A stretch of DNA of 35,747 nucleotides from Actinomycetes bacterium (lineage in GTDB: Bacteria > Actinomycetota > Acidimicrobiia > Acidimicrobiales > Bog-793), in NCBI GenBank assembly GCA_021809425.1, contig JAKBAA010000032.1:1-35747 (forward strand), written 5' to 3'. Shown here one piece after another: positions 1 to 7,644 of this stretch. A program made the translations under genes and the position numbers. The notes under the pieces are model-generated. The model searched no databases and was not told the DNA's origin. It worked only from the letters and a program-made list of their open reading frames with translations. Position 1 is the first letter of the stretch. The number at the start of each line of letters is the position of its first letter.

Positions 1-860
1 GGATCATCTCGGGCTTCGCGCGGGGGATCCCGCGGGAGTACAACGTCTTTGGCGTGCCGATGCCCGAGTCGCGGGCCCGCTTCGAAGAGGCGGCCGAGAT
101 CATCGTCCGGGCGTGGACCGAGGAGGTGTTCTCGTTCGACGGCCGCTTCTGGTCCTACAAGGACGTGGCCATCTGGCCGCGGCCGGTCCAGCAGCCGCAT
201 CCACCGATCTGGCTCCCGGTGACGGTGAGCAAGGAGTCGATCGAGTGGGCGGCGGCCCGCAACGTGCCGATCGCCACGAACGGCCCGCGGGGTCTGTGCG
301 AGGACATCTTCTCCTACTACGCGTCCTGCCTCGAGGCGAACGGGACGACGCTGACGGCCGACCACGCCATCACGGCGGCGGACGTCTACGTGGCCGACTC
401 GAAGGCGCAGGCCTTGAAGGAGCTGGCCCCTTACCGCCTCTACTTCAGCCGGATGCTCTTCAGCCACGGGAACGTGACCGAGACGAAGCTCCAGCAGGCC
501 TCCGGCTACGTCTCGGAGCAGGCGCTCGACTACGTCCGCCCGGAGAACCGGCCACTCGCGGCCCGCAACCGGTCGGAGTACCGCAACCTGACCTTCGAGG
601 ACCTGGAGGCGCAGGCCGACCGGGCCCCGTGGGGTCCGCCGGAGGAGGTGGCGGCGCGCCTCATCGCCGAGGCGGACCAGCTCGGAACGAGCACGGTCCT
701 CGTGAGCCTCAACCGCGGGGCGATGTCGAAGGACCTGTTCCTCGAGCAGATCCGGCGGTTCGGGACCGAGGTGCTGCCGATCCTGCACGCCCACGAGGTG
801 GCGCCCGGCGTGAAGCGGGCGGCGCCGACGGCCGACTCCGACCTGGCGTTCCTGCAGTAG
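1..860 (+). CDS. LLM-class flavin-dependent oxidoreductase, 5' end cut by window
   Basis: The reading frame is open from the first bases (codons from position 3) and stops at TAG 858-860, so the N-terminus lies outside the window. The first visible residues include GIPREYNVFGVP, followed by ESRARFEEAAEII and the FDGRFW segment. This is the typical mid-domain signature of bacterial luciferase-like (LLM) monooxygenases, which use reduced FMN/F420-type flavins to oxidise small organics. The visible part covers the C-terminal two thirds of the usual 350-400 residue TIM barrel. The late segment PWGPPEEVAARLIAE matches the usual helix preceding the last strand. An imperfect inverted repeat (GCACTC 867-872 / GAGTGC 895-900) follows the stop. 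The family call is firm; the substrate cannot be told. An internal GTG at 54 is not the real start, because homology continues upstream of it. Confidence 0.85.
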   Translation, partial: IISGFARGIPREYNVFGVPMPESRARFEEAAEIIVRAWTEEVFSFDGRFWSYKDVAIWPRPVQQPHPPIWLPVTVSKESIEWAAARNVPIATNGPRGLCEDIFSYYASCLEANGTTLTADHAITAADVYVADSKAQALKELAPYRLYFSRMLFSHGNVTETKLQQASGYVSEQALDYVRPENRPLAARNRSEYRNLTFEDLEAQADRAPWGPPEEVAARLIAEADQLGTSTVLVSLNRGAMSKDLFLEQIRRFGTEVLPILHAHEVAPGVKRAAPTADSDLAFLQ

Positions 861-1102
861 GGAGGGGCACTCGCTCGACGCCGCCGCCCCTGGGGAGTGC
901 AGCCAGCGATCGCGGCGAGCATGACGAGGGGACGGTGCATGGGCACCTCGAGCTCTCACCCGCAGCCGACGCCCAGCCTCGCGCAGCCTCGAATTCATCC
1001 CTTGTCTCGCCAGCCTCCGAGCGTGGCGAGCAGCGCCCGGATGCCGGCAGGAACGTGGCGGGTTCCTTGCGCCATGGGCTGTACCCTTGGAGCTCTATCC
1101 GA

Positions 1103-2599
1103 ATGATGTGTTCTACAGAAGGTGCCGTGCCTGCCGGGGACGAGCCGAGATCACGAAAGCGTGGCGGCGCCGATGGGGCCGAAGGGCGAACCGCCGTGAT
1201 GGACCTGGCATTGGGGATGTTGCGTGCCGATCAGTTTGTCGAGAGCGAGAAGTTGCTTCGGGATCTGATCGCACGGGATCCCGGAGCAAGGGAATCCTCG
1301 CTCCGGTTGCTGGGGTATGCGATGGAAGGCCAGGGACGACTCGCGGAGGCTGAGGCGGCATACCGAGATGGCATTGCCTCGGGGGGCGTCGGTGCGCACA
1401 AGTCACTCGGCGTACTGCTCCTCAAGATGGACAGGCATGCAGAGGCAGAGGCGTCGCTGCGTCGGTTCCTCGAGCTCGAACCAAGCACGGAGGTGGCCGG
1501 CGCCCGTTTGGCGCTCGGCAAGATGTTGGTCGCCAGGGGCCAGCACGCAGAGGCGGAAGTGCAGCTTGCCGCGGCGCGCGCCGCTGCGACGGGCGAGGAA
1601 GCAGGCAACGCAGCGATCGCACTCGGCAATCTCTATGGCCAGCTCGGTCGTCGAGAAGAGGCGGAGTCCTGCTACCTGGATGCGGTTGCTTGCTACCCGA
1701 TCGAGCATTCCGCGCAGTTGATGCTCGATGTCGCGCTCATGCTGATCACGTGGGGGCGTGTCGACACCGCAGAGACGCTCTTGGCCCAGGCGATACCGAG
1801 GGCATCCGGGACCGTGCTCGCCATGGCCCAGCGGAACCTCGCTGTGCTCCTGGAACGTCGTGGTGACGATGACGGCGCAGTGGTGCAGCTCCAGCACGCC
1901 CTCGACGGCGCTGATGTCGAGGTCGCCAGGCGGGCTGCGAACGGCCTCGGAGACATCTACCTCCGCATGGGTAGGATCGATGAGGCAGCAGACCTTTATC
2001 GTCGCGCCCTCGCGGATGGCGAAGGTGATCAGGCGGCCGTAGCAAGGCTCAACCTTGCTCGAGCCGCGGTGGTGCAGGGCGATGCGGTCACGGCGATGGC
2101 CGGGTACCAGGCGTTGTCCGACCTCGATGGCGAGCTCGGGAACGCTGCCCGTATCGGCATTGCAGTTCTTCTGAACAACGCGGGGCTGGCCGAGGAAGCG
2201 GAGTCGGAGCTCGAAGAGGTGCTCGCTGGCACCCAGGATCCGTACACGACCGGGATGGCGATGCACAACCTCGCTGCGACGCGGCTGCTTCAAGAGCCCT
2301 TCGAAGAGGCAGCCGAGCTGTTCGAGCGGGTCCTCGACTCGGATCCTGCCAACTTGCCGGGGGCGCAGCTCGGACGCGCAATGGCGCTGAAGGGGCTTGG
2401 ACGCCACCGGGAGGCGAATGTGCTCTTGGAGCGCGTGAAGGAGGTTGGACCGCCGGGTTCGGCTGAGGCGATCGAGCATATCGAGCGGCTGCTGCCAGAA
2501 GGCGGGTGCGGTAGGGACCACCCGGCCGGCCGGATGGGCCGGCGCGGGTGGCGATGGCAGGGGTCACAGGCGTCCCGAACCAGGGGAGGTAACGGGTAG
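1103..2599 (+). CDS. Tetratricopeptide-repeat (TPR) protein
   Basis: A 498-residue protein made almost entirely of about 34-residue helical hairpins with TPR spacing, for example LGYAMEGQGRLAEAEAAYRD, LGNLYGQLGRREEAESCYLD and LGDIYLRMGRIDEAADLYRR. About ten repeats run from near residue 40 to 480. There is no signal peptide or catalytic domain, so it is probably a protein-protein scaffold, partner unknown. The frame is open far upstream, but that part is the antisense-like shadow of the oxidoreductase. I chose ATG 1103 (GGAG about 10 bases upstream); ATG 1106 and ATG 1199 are alternatives, the last giving MDLALGMLRADQ directly at the first repeat. Codon use is less GC-extreme than in neighbours (many TTG, GAT, CAT, GCA), suggesting a different history or weak selection. 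It stands alone between the oxidoreductase and tRNA-Arg. Confidence 0.8.
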   Translation: MMCSTEGAVPAGDEPRSRKRGGADGAEGRTAVMDLALGMLRADQFVESEKLLRDLIARDPGARESSLRLLGYAMEGQGRLAEAEAAYRDGIASGGVGAHKSLGVLLLKMDRHAEAEASLRRFLELEPSTEVAGARLALGKMLVARGQHAEAEVQLAAARAAATGEEAGNAAIALGNLYGQLGRREEAESCYLDAVACYPIEHSAQLMLDVALMLITWGRVDTAETLLAQAIPRASGTVLAMAQRNLAVLLERRGDDDGAVVQLQHALDGADVEVARRAANGLGDIYLRMGRIDEAADLYRRALADGEGDQAAVARLNLARAAVVQGDAVTAMAGYQALSDLDGELGNAARIGIAVLLNNAGLAEEAESELEEVLAGTQDPYTTGMAMHNLAATRLLQEPFEEAAELFERVLDSDPANLPGAQLGRAMALKGLGRHREANVLLERVKEVGPPGSAEAIEHIERLLPEGGCGRDHPAGRMGRRGWRWQGSQASRTRGGNG

Positions 2600-2646
2600 C
2601 GGCCCCCTGAAGGGACCGGGCCCGCCTGGCGCGCAGAGACTTCGCG

Positions 2647-2719
2647 TGCCCCCGGTAGGACTCGAACCTACGACACGCGGTTTAGGAAACCGCTGCTCTA
2701 TCCCCTGAGCTACGAGGGC
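2647..2719 (-). tRNA. tRNA-Arg (anticodon CCT)
   Basis: On the minus strand the acceptor stem GCCCTCG (2713-2719) pairs with CGGGGGC (2648-2654). The D arm has the AGCTCAGGGGATAGAGC pattern, the anticodon loop reads TTCCTAA with CCT at positions 34-36, and the T arm is GTAGG TTCGAGT CCTAC. Position 2647 gives discriminator A. No CCA is encoded. A small inverted repeat, CCCGGT/ACCGGG (2736-2752), lies 17 bases upstream of the mature 5' end and may belong to the promoter region or leader. Confidence 0.95.
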
Positions 2720-3233
2720 GGATGGCTGGGACATTCCCGGTGGCAAACCGGGGGACAAACCGCCCAGCGCAGTCCTGTGGCGCCGGAGCCATCCTACTGG
2801 AGCCGCTCGGAGGGCCTGGGCCGTGGCGAAGGGCAGGTCAGCCCCCGTCGGGCGCCTCGGCGTACTTCGAAGGGGGCAGGCGAGCCGACCTGGCGCGACG
2901 TCGCTCGCTGGTAACGGCGGCAAGGGCCGAGGGCGAGGGCAGGTTCGGCGCCGGCGAGGTCAGCGCTACCGCTTCCTCGTCACCTGCCCCGGCCGGTGCT
3001 GCCCGGCGAGGGGAGGGTCCGGTCCTTGTCGTTCGTGAAGGTCTCGTCGTGGTGGACCATCCGGCGCTTGCCGCAGCTGCAGACGACCCCGTGGTCGCCG
3101 TCGCGCCGGGGCGCCGCTGGCGCTCGGTGGCCATCGTCCCGGGGTAGTCCTCGTTGCGCTGACCCTCGGCCCGGCCGAAGCCGACAGCGCGGCGCGTGAA
3201 GGTGGGCGAGGACGCCCAGACCGGCGCCGCCGG
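2720..3233. other. Gene-poor stretch between tRNA-Arg and the amide operon
   Basis: No intact gene is convincing in this interval of about 510 bases. It holds the inverted repeat next to the tRNA (2736-2752) and a minus-strand piece with strong coding-like codon use at 2980-3134, listed separately. Other open frames are GC-driven shadows without recognisable protein features. Confidence 0.5.
2980..3134 (-). pseudogene. Possible small Cys-motif protein, frameshifted
   Basis: From ATG 3134 the frame reads MATERQRRPGA and then becomes Ala/Thr/Ser-rich. A shift within the run GGCGCGACGGCGAC (about 3090-3105) moves into a frame with nearly all codons ending in G or C. That frame reads GVVCSCGKRRMVHHDE, then TFTNDKDRTLPSPGS, ending at TGA 2980-2982. 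Removing two bases would give one product of about 50 residues, with a C-x-C-G metal-site-like motif. I do not recognise a family. It may be a decayed small gene, a sequencing error, or chance. Confidence 0.3.
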
Positions 3234-3689
3234 CTACGGATGTGGCACGGCCGGCCCGGCGGCGGGCACGTCGAAGCCCCGGTAGCGGCGCCAGCTGCCG
3301 ATCGCCGTGATGTCGGTGAGGCCGTGCGCGTCGACGAAGCCGTCGCGCAAGCGCATCGCCAGGCTGCCGGTCCCGTCGTCCAGCTCGATCACCCCGAGCT
3401 CGAGCTCCGAGGGCTCCCGAGGAAGGAGCTGTTCACGCAAGGTGGCGTAGGTGACGGCATAGAGCTCGCCGAGGACGCTGCCGCCTCCCTCGGCGGTGGG
3501 GTGCATCGCCGGGTACTCGTCGCGCACCGAGAAGAACCGGTAGCGAGGGGCGCTGCGGGCGGTGCCGAGGAAGTGGGCGGAGCCAAGGGCGGCGTTGAGC
3601 GGCCGCGCCCGCATCGCCTCGCCGTTCACGAACATCCGCACGAGCGGAGTCTTGCCGGCCGGGCGGCGGGCGCCCAGGCCGCCGGTCAC
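3234..3689 (-). CDS. Stand-alone AtzF C-terminal-like / gamma-glutamylcyclotransferase-fold protein
   Basis: A 151-residue protein. From residue 20 on (MFVNGEAMRARPLN) it resembles the C-terminal domain of allophanate hydrolase, a GGCT-like fold: LGTARSAPRYRFFSV, then GGGSVLGELYAVT, then LELGVIELDDGTGSL, ending IGSWRRYRGF. In allophanate hydrolases this domain acts after the amidase domain, on the N-carboxycarbamate product; stand-alone copies occur near amide and ureide catabolism genes. The start is GTG 3689, overlapping the regulator's TGA by four bases (GTGA); GTG and ATG codons shortly before FVNGE are alternatives. It is the last gene of the minus-strand operon. The exact reaction is inferred from family and context only. 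Confidence 0.7.
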   Translation of the reverse strand: MTGGLGARRPAGKTPLVRMFVNGEAMRARPLNAALGSAHFLGTARSAPRYRFFSVRDEYPAMHPTAEGGGSVLGELYAVTYATLREQLLPREPSELELGVIELDDGTGSLAMRLRDGFVDAHGLTDITAIGSWRRYRGFDVPAAGPAVPHP

Positions 3690-4330
3690 GGCCGGCTCCG
3701 CTCGGCGTGGGCGAGGGCCGCCTTGACGGCGCGCGCCTCGTCGCCGCTCGCCAGCTCGGCCACGAGGGCCCGGTGCTGCGCGGCCGGGTCCGAGCAGTCC
3801 TGCTGGACGTAGTCGTCGGTGGGCAGCTCCAGGTAGAGGAGGGGGTGGCCGAGGACCTGGACGCCCTGGTCGCCGAAGGCGACCCGGTGGATCCGCATGT
3901 GGACCTCGAGATGGGCGATGGCGAAGTGGGGGCTCGAGCGGCCGTAGCGGACAAGGGTGGCTTCGAGCACGTCGATGAGCCCGAGCACGGCCGCCCAGCT
4001 CTCGGGCTCGGCGTGCTTGCAGGCGAGACGGGCGGCCACCTCGTCGATCGCCACGCGGATGGCGTGGAAGTTCTCGCGGTCTCGGTCGGTAACCGTCGTG
4101 GCGACGAGCCGCCCTCTGGCGAGCCGCCGCACGAGCCCGTCGCTCTCGAGGCGCCGGAGGGCCTCGCGCACCGGGGTCCGGCTGATGCCGAGCTGATTGG
4201 CGAGGTCCTCCTCCACGAGGCGCTCGCCGCCGGGGATCTGACCGCTCAAGATGTGCTGGCGCAGCAGCCGGTAGGCGTGGTCCCGGGCCATCGTTCGGGC
4301 CGCCTCGGGCAGCTGGGGAAGCTTGATCAC
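3686..4330 (-). CDS. GntR-family transcriptional regulator, FadR/FCD subfamily
   Basis: A 214-residue protein. The N-terminal winged helix-turn-helix (about residues 14-75) shows AYRLLRQHILSGQIPGGERL, EEDLANQLGISRTPVREALR and LESDGLVRRL, the GntR signature. The C-terminal all-helical FCD domain (about 85-210) has AIRVAIDEVAARLACKHAE, the HLEVHMRIHRVAF segment with candidate metal-binding histidines, and the closing HRALVAELASGDEARAVKAAL helix. FCD domains bind small carboxylates or metabolites, so this is the likely substrate-responsive repressor of its own operon. Start GTG 4330 overlaps the AroE-like gene's stop (GTGA). The natural candidate operator is the palindrome at 11282-11295 in front of the first operon gene. 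Confidence 0.92.
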   Translation of the reverse strand: MIKLPQLPEAARTMARDHAYRLLRQHILSGQIPGGERLVEEDLANQLGISRTPVREALRRLESDGLVRRLARGRLVATTVTDRDRENFHAIRVAIDEVAARLACKHAEPESWAAVLGLIDVLEATLVRYGRSSPHFAIAHLEVHMRIHRVAFGDQGVQVLGHPLLYLELPTDDYVQQDCSDPAAQHRALVAELASGDEARAVKAALAHAERSRP

Positions 4331-5175
4331 CTCGCGGCGTCCAGCGCGCCCTGCGCGAGGCTTGCTCGGATGGCATCGGTCGTGAGCTGCATGAACGTCC
4401 CCGTCATCACCGTGCACCCCCAGGCGAGGGCCAGCCTAGGCAACGCGCCGACCCGGTTGTTCAGATCGAAGTAGCCCGTGCCGGGTCCGAGGACGGCCTC
4501 GAGGTCGAGGGAGAAGGGAGCCTGCTCGGATTCATCGGTCTCGCCGTAGGTGGTCGTGTTGACGACCACCCTCGGCCTCGGCCGTCCGGCGGACCAGGCC
4601 TCGACGCCGCAGGCGCCGGCGAGGCGGGCCACCTCCTGTGGGCGGCGGCCGAGGATCGCGACGTGGGCCTTCGGCCACTCTCGCCGAAGCGCCATCACGA
4701 CCGACCGAGTCGAGCTACCCGTACCGAGCACCACCGCCTCGCCGACCTGATCGCCTCCCACGAGCGCCCGTAGCGCCGCTTGGGCGGCCCAGGTGTTCGT
4801 GTTGAGCCCCACGTTGCGGCCGTTGGCGCGAATGACGGTGTCGACGACCCCGCTCGCCGTCGCCGAGGGGCCGAGCTCCTGGCAGTGGGACGCCACCTGC
4901 TGCTTGAACGGGCTGAGGACGAGGGCCAGTTGCCAGTCGGGCCGGGCAAACAGCTCGTCGGGCCCGTCGAGCGCCTCTGAGGCGGCCAACGTCACCCCGA
5001 CGGCGCCGAACACGCCCGCCAGGCGTGGGCTGGCGACGGCCCTCGGGGCGATCGTGCCCACGGCGGCCAGGCGGATCGCTCCCGACGCGGTCGGGACCGG
5101 GGCGCTGCGCTCGACCTGCCAGAAGCGGGCGACCCACGCGGCCGAGGCGAGCCGCTCGGCGGGCGCCTCAGGCAC
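4327..5175 (-). CDS. Shikimate dehydrogenase-like NAD(P) oxidoreductase (divergent AroE homologue)
   Basis: A 282-residue protein with AroE architecture. The N-terminal substrate domain contains LSPFKQQV (residues 87-94), equivalent to the catalytic Lys loop; K91 is the probable catalytic lysine. GLNTNTWAA follows at 123-131. The Rossmann domain has VVLGTGSSTRSVV (148-160), then VVNTTTYG, YFDLNNR and GTFMQLTTDAI. In true shikimate dehydrogenases the central motif is N-T-D, with Asp in catalysis; here the Asp is Asn127. With its setting among amide hydrolases rather than aro genes, this suggests another substrate. Start GTG 5175 overlaps the amidohydrolase stop by eight bases. The fold call is strong; the reaction is unknown. 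Confidence 0.75.
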   Translation of the reverse strand: MPEAPAERLASAAWVARFWQVERSAPVPTASGAIRLAAVGTIAPRAVASPRLAGVFGAVGVTLAASEALDGPDELFARPDWQLALVLSPFKQQVASHCQELGPSATASGVVDTVIRANGRNVGLNTNTWAAQAALRALVGGDQVGEAVVLGTGSSTRSVVMALRREWPKAHVAILGRRPQEVARLAGACGVEAWSAGRPRPRVVVNTTTYGETDESEQAPFSLDLEAVLGPGTGYFDLNNRVGALPRLALAWGCTVMTGTFMQLTTDAIRASLAQGALDAAR

Positions 5176-6547
5176 GGGTTCGCTCGCCGGCGAGGAGGCC
5201 AGCCAGGCGTGCCGGGGCTACGAAGCGCCCCGTGGGCCGGCCCACGAGGGCGCCGTCGCGTGCCACCAGCCGGCCGCGCAGGTAGGTGGCGACCGGCGCA
5301 CCCACGAGTGGCCAGCCGGCGAAGGGAGTGACGGGGTGCTTGGAGTGGAGCAGCTCGGGACGGACCGTTGCCTCCCGAGCCGGGTCGACGAGCACGAGGT
5401 CGGCGTCGGCGCCGAGCCCAAGGTGACCCTTGCGCGGGTACAGACCCCAGATCCGGGCCGGGCCGAGGGAGGTGAGCCGCACGAGTTGGCAGGCGCCGAG
5501 CCAGCCGGCGGCGACCTGGGTGAGGAGGAGGGGCAGCAGCGTCTCGACCCCGATGAAGCCCCCGTGGGCTCGCCACACGTCGACCTCGGCCTGCTCGACG
5601 GCCGTGTGGGGGGCGTGATCGGTGGCCACGCAGTCCACCTCGCCGCCAAGCAGGGCGGCCCGCAGGGCGTCCACGTCGGCGCGCGCCCGGATCGGGGGGT
5701 TGAGCTTGACGAGGTTCCCGTGCTCCTCGTAGGCGCGCTCGTCGAGGAGGAGGTGGGCGACGAGCGCCTCGCACGATGCCCGGGCACCCGCCCGGCGAGC
5801 CCGGCGGAAGGCGGCGAGGCCGTCGGCGCTCGAGAGGTGGTGGATATGGACGTGGGCGTCGGTGACCGAAGCGAGGGCGAGCACCCGCTGTACCGCCTCC
5901 GCCTCCACCACGCTCGGTCGGGACTCGAGGTGGGCGTGCGGGTCGGTCCGGCCCGCGGCGCGCAGCTCGGCGGCCAGGCGCTGGAGGAGGGGGTTGTTCT
6001 CTGCGTGGACGCCGACCACGAGGCCGGCCGCCCCGGCGGCCCGCAGGCCGGCGAAGATGGCCCCGTCATCGGGGCAGGGGTTGTCTCCGGTCGTCTGGCC
6101 CATGAAGAGCTTGACCCCGGCGGCCCCCTGGGCGGCGAAGCCCGCCATTGCCGCGCTGCTCTCCTGGTCCAGCAGGCCGTAGAGGCCGAAGTCGACGTGC
6201 GCCTTCGGGGCGACCCGGTCACGCTTCTCCGCCAGCAGGGCCGGGGTGGCCACGGGGGGGATCGTGTTGGGCATGTCGAGGACCGTCGTCACCCCGCCCA
6301 CGGCCGCCGCGGCCGTGCCGGTGCCGAAGTCCTCCTTGTCGGTCATCCCCGGGTCCCGCAGGTGGACGTGGGGGTCGACGAGGCCCGGAAGCACCCACAG
6401 CCCCGACGCGTCCACCTCCTCGTCGGCCCCGGCGAGGCCCGTGCCGACTGCCGCCACCCGCCCGTCGCGCACGCCGAGGTCGGCCGCCACCACCTGGTCG
6501 TGGCCGACGAGCAGGCCCGAGCGGACGACGAGGTCGAAGTGGCTCAT
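5168..6547 (-). CDS. Dihydroorotase/allantoinase-family cyclic amidohydrolase
   Basis: A 459-residue metal-dependent hydrolase. Visible ligands are the HxH pair in DPHVHLRDPG (H60, H62), the lysine likely to be carboxylated in GVKLFMG (K146), H181 in GVHAENN, the HIHHLSS histidine near 236-237, and D310 in ATDHAPH. The full set implies a binuclear metal centre. Length and motif spelling fit the allantoinase / class I dihydroorotase branch, which opens cyclic amide rings. No pyrimidine genes are nearby; neighbours are an importer, an acetamidase and an allophanate-hydrolase-like domain. That favours a catabolic cyclic amidohydrolase over pyrC. ATG 6547 overlaps the acetamidase stop (ATGA). Confidence 0.88.
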   Translation of the reverse strand: MSHFDLVVRSGLLVGHDQVVAADLGVRDGRVAAVGTGLAGADEEVDASGLWVLPGLVDPHVHLRDPGMTDKEDFGTGTAAAAVGGVTTVLDMPNTIPPVATPALLAEKRDRVAPKAHVDFGLYGLLDQESSAAMAGFAAQGAAGVKLFMGQTTGDNPCPDDGAIFAGLRAAGAAGLVVGVHAENNPLLQRLAAELRAAGRTDPHAHLESRPSVVEAEAVQRVLALASVTDAHVHIHHLSSADGLAAFRRARRAGARASCEALVAHLLLDERAYEEHGNLVKLNPPIRARADVDALRAALLGGEVDCVATDHAPHTAVEQAEVDVWRAHGGFIGVETLLPLLLTQVAAGWLGACQLVRLTSLGPARIWGLYPRKGHLGLGADADLVLVDPAREATVRPELLHSKHPVTPFAGWPLVGAPVATYLRGRLVARDGALVGRPTGRFVAPARLAGLLAGERTRA

Positions 6548-7644
6548 CGGGTCCCGGGCGGGGCGAGCGAGAGGTGGGACTTGTCGACCATCAGGTGGAC
6601 CCCCTTCACGTTGTTGACGACCTGGCTCACCGCGCAGCGCCCGGCGGCGCTCAGGTAGGAGAGGGCCACCGCCTCGGGCATGCCCGTCTCCCCGGCGAGC
6701 AGGTCCACCATCGAGGCGGTCGCCGCCTTGACCGCCTCGTTGAGGTCCTCGTGCAGGCCGAGCGTCACGAGCCAGCGGCAGGACTCGGCGATCGGGGCGA
6801 GCGAGAGGAGCCGGCTGCGGGCCGCGCTCGGCGCCTCCGCCCGGCGGACCCTGAGCGCCACCCGCAGCGGGCCCTCGACCGAGGTGAGGGCCACCTCCCC
6901 GTCGCCCTGGGCGAAGTGGGGGTCGCCCACGAACACCCCCCCGCCGTCCACGGCGGCCCGAACCAGCAGCGTCCAGCCCGGGCCGAGGAACCGGAGGTCC
7001 AGGTTGCCCCCGCTCGCCCTCGGCTCGACCGAGTGGAGCGGCTCGGCCGTCTCGGCCACCATCCCGATCAGGCCGAGGCAGGGGGCGAAGGGGAGCCGGG
7101 CCCAGCGCGAGCGGCCCCCGTGCAGGGTGAGCGTGGATCCCTCGAGGGTGACGAGGTGGGTGACGACCGCCCCCTCGCCGAGCGTAGGGGAGGGGAACCG
7201 CTCCGGCAGGGCCCCCTTGCCGTGCCGGTTCGAGACGAGCCCGTAGGCACAGCGCGGCTCGAGGGCGACGAGGTCGATCTCGAGGACGTCGCCTGCCCGC
7301 ACGCCCTTGACGTGGATCGGGCCGGTGACGACGTGGGGGCCGGTGGCGGGGGGCTCGCAGCGCACGTCGGAGGCGGCCAGGGCGACCGCGTCGGCCAGGA
7401 CCTCCTCGGGCCGGAAGCCGAGGCGACCGAAGTAGGTGACCGGGTCCCGGCCCTGGTCGGGCATGAGCCCCTCGGAGCTCACGGTGTCGACCCAGAAGAC
7501 CTCACCGAGGCCGACCGAGCCGATGGGGGGCGTTGAGGCCCCTGGCACGAAGCCCCAGAGCACGTTCGATACCTCGGCCGTGAAGTGCCGTCGCGCCGCG
7601 CCCGCACCCGCGGCCACGCGCTCGTCAAAGGACAGTGCGGCCAT
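6544..7644 (-). CDS. Acetamidase/formamidase family amidase
   Basis: A 366-residue protein of the FmdA/AmdA family, which releases ammonia from short amides. Diagnostic segments are TGPIHVKGVRAGDVLEIDLV (about 105-124), the central PFAPCLGLIGMV, and GGNLDLRFLGPG followed by GGVFVGDPHFAQGDGEV, the metal/active-site region of the family. The C-terminus is a helical tail. Start ATG 7644 lies 20 bases inside the binding-protein gene, showing tight coupling with the importer. In the operon it may hydrolyse a linear amide produced by, or taken up with, the cyclic substrate. The exact amide is not readable. Confidence 0.88.
   Translation of the reverse strand: MAALSFDERVAAGAGAARRHFTAEVSNVLWGFVPGASTPPIGSVGLGEVFWVDTVSSEGLMPDQGRDPVTYFGRLGFRPEEVLADAVALAASDVRCEPPATGPHVVTGPIHVKGVRAGDVLEIDLVALEPRCAYGLVSNRHGKGALPERFPSPTLGEGAVVTHLVTLEGSTLTLHGGRSRWARLPFAPCLGLIGMVAETAEPLHSVEPRASGGNLDLRFLGPGWTLLVRAAVDGGGVFVGDPHFAQGDGEVALTSVEGPLRVALRVRRAEAPSAARSRLLSLAPIAESCRWLVTLGLHEDLNEAVKAATASMVDLLAGETGMPEAVALSYLSAAGRCAVSQVVNNVKGVHLMVDKSHLSLAPPGTR

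Noticed and set aside
113-1102. 5' extension of the TPR gene frame over the oxidoreductase
   Set aside because: The extension is Arg/Gly/Pro-rich and overlaps the oxidoreductase in another frame. TPR character begins only after about position 1200.
5168-6547. Assignment as pyrC (pyrimidine dihydroorotase)
   Set aside because: No pyrimidine genes adjoin it, and the catabolic neighbours favour an allantoinase/hydantoinase-like role.
4793-6658. A 621-codon plus-strand frame opposite the amidohydrolase
   Set aside because: Same explanation; the minus-strand frame carries all catalytic motifs of a known family.
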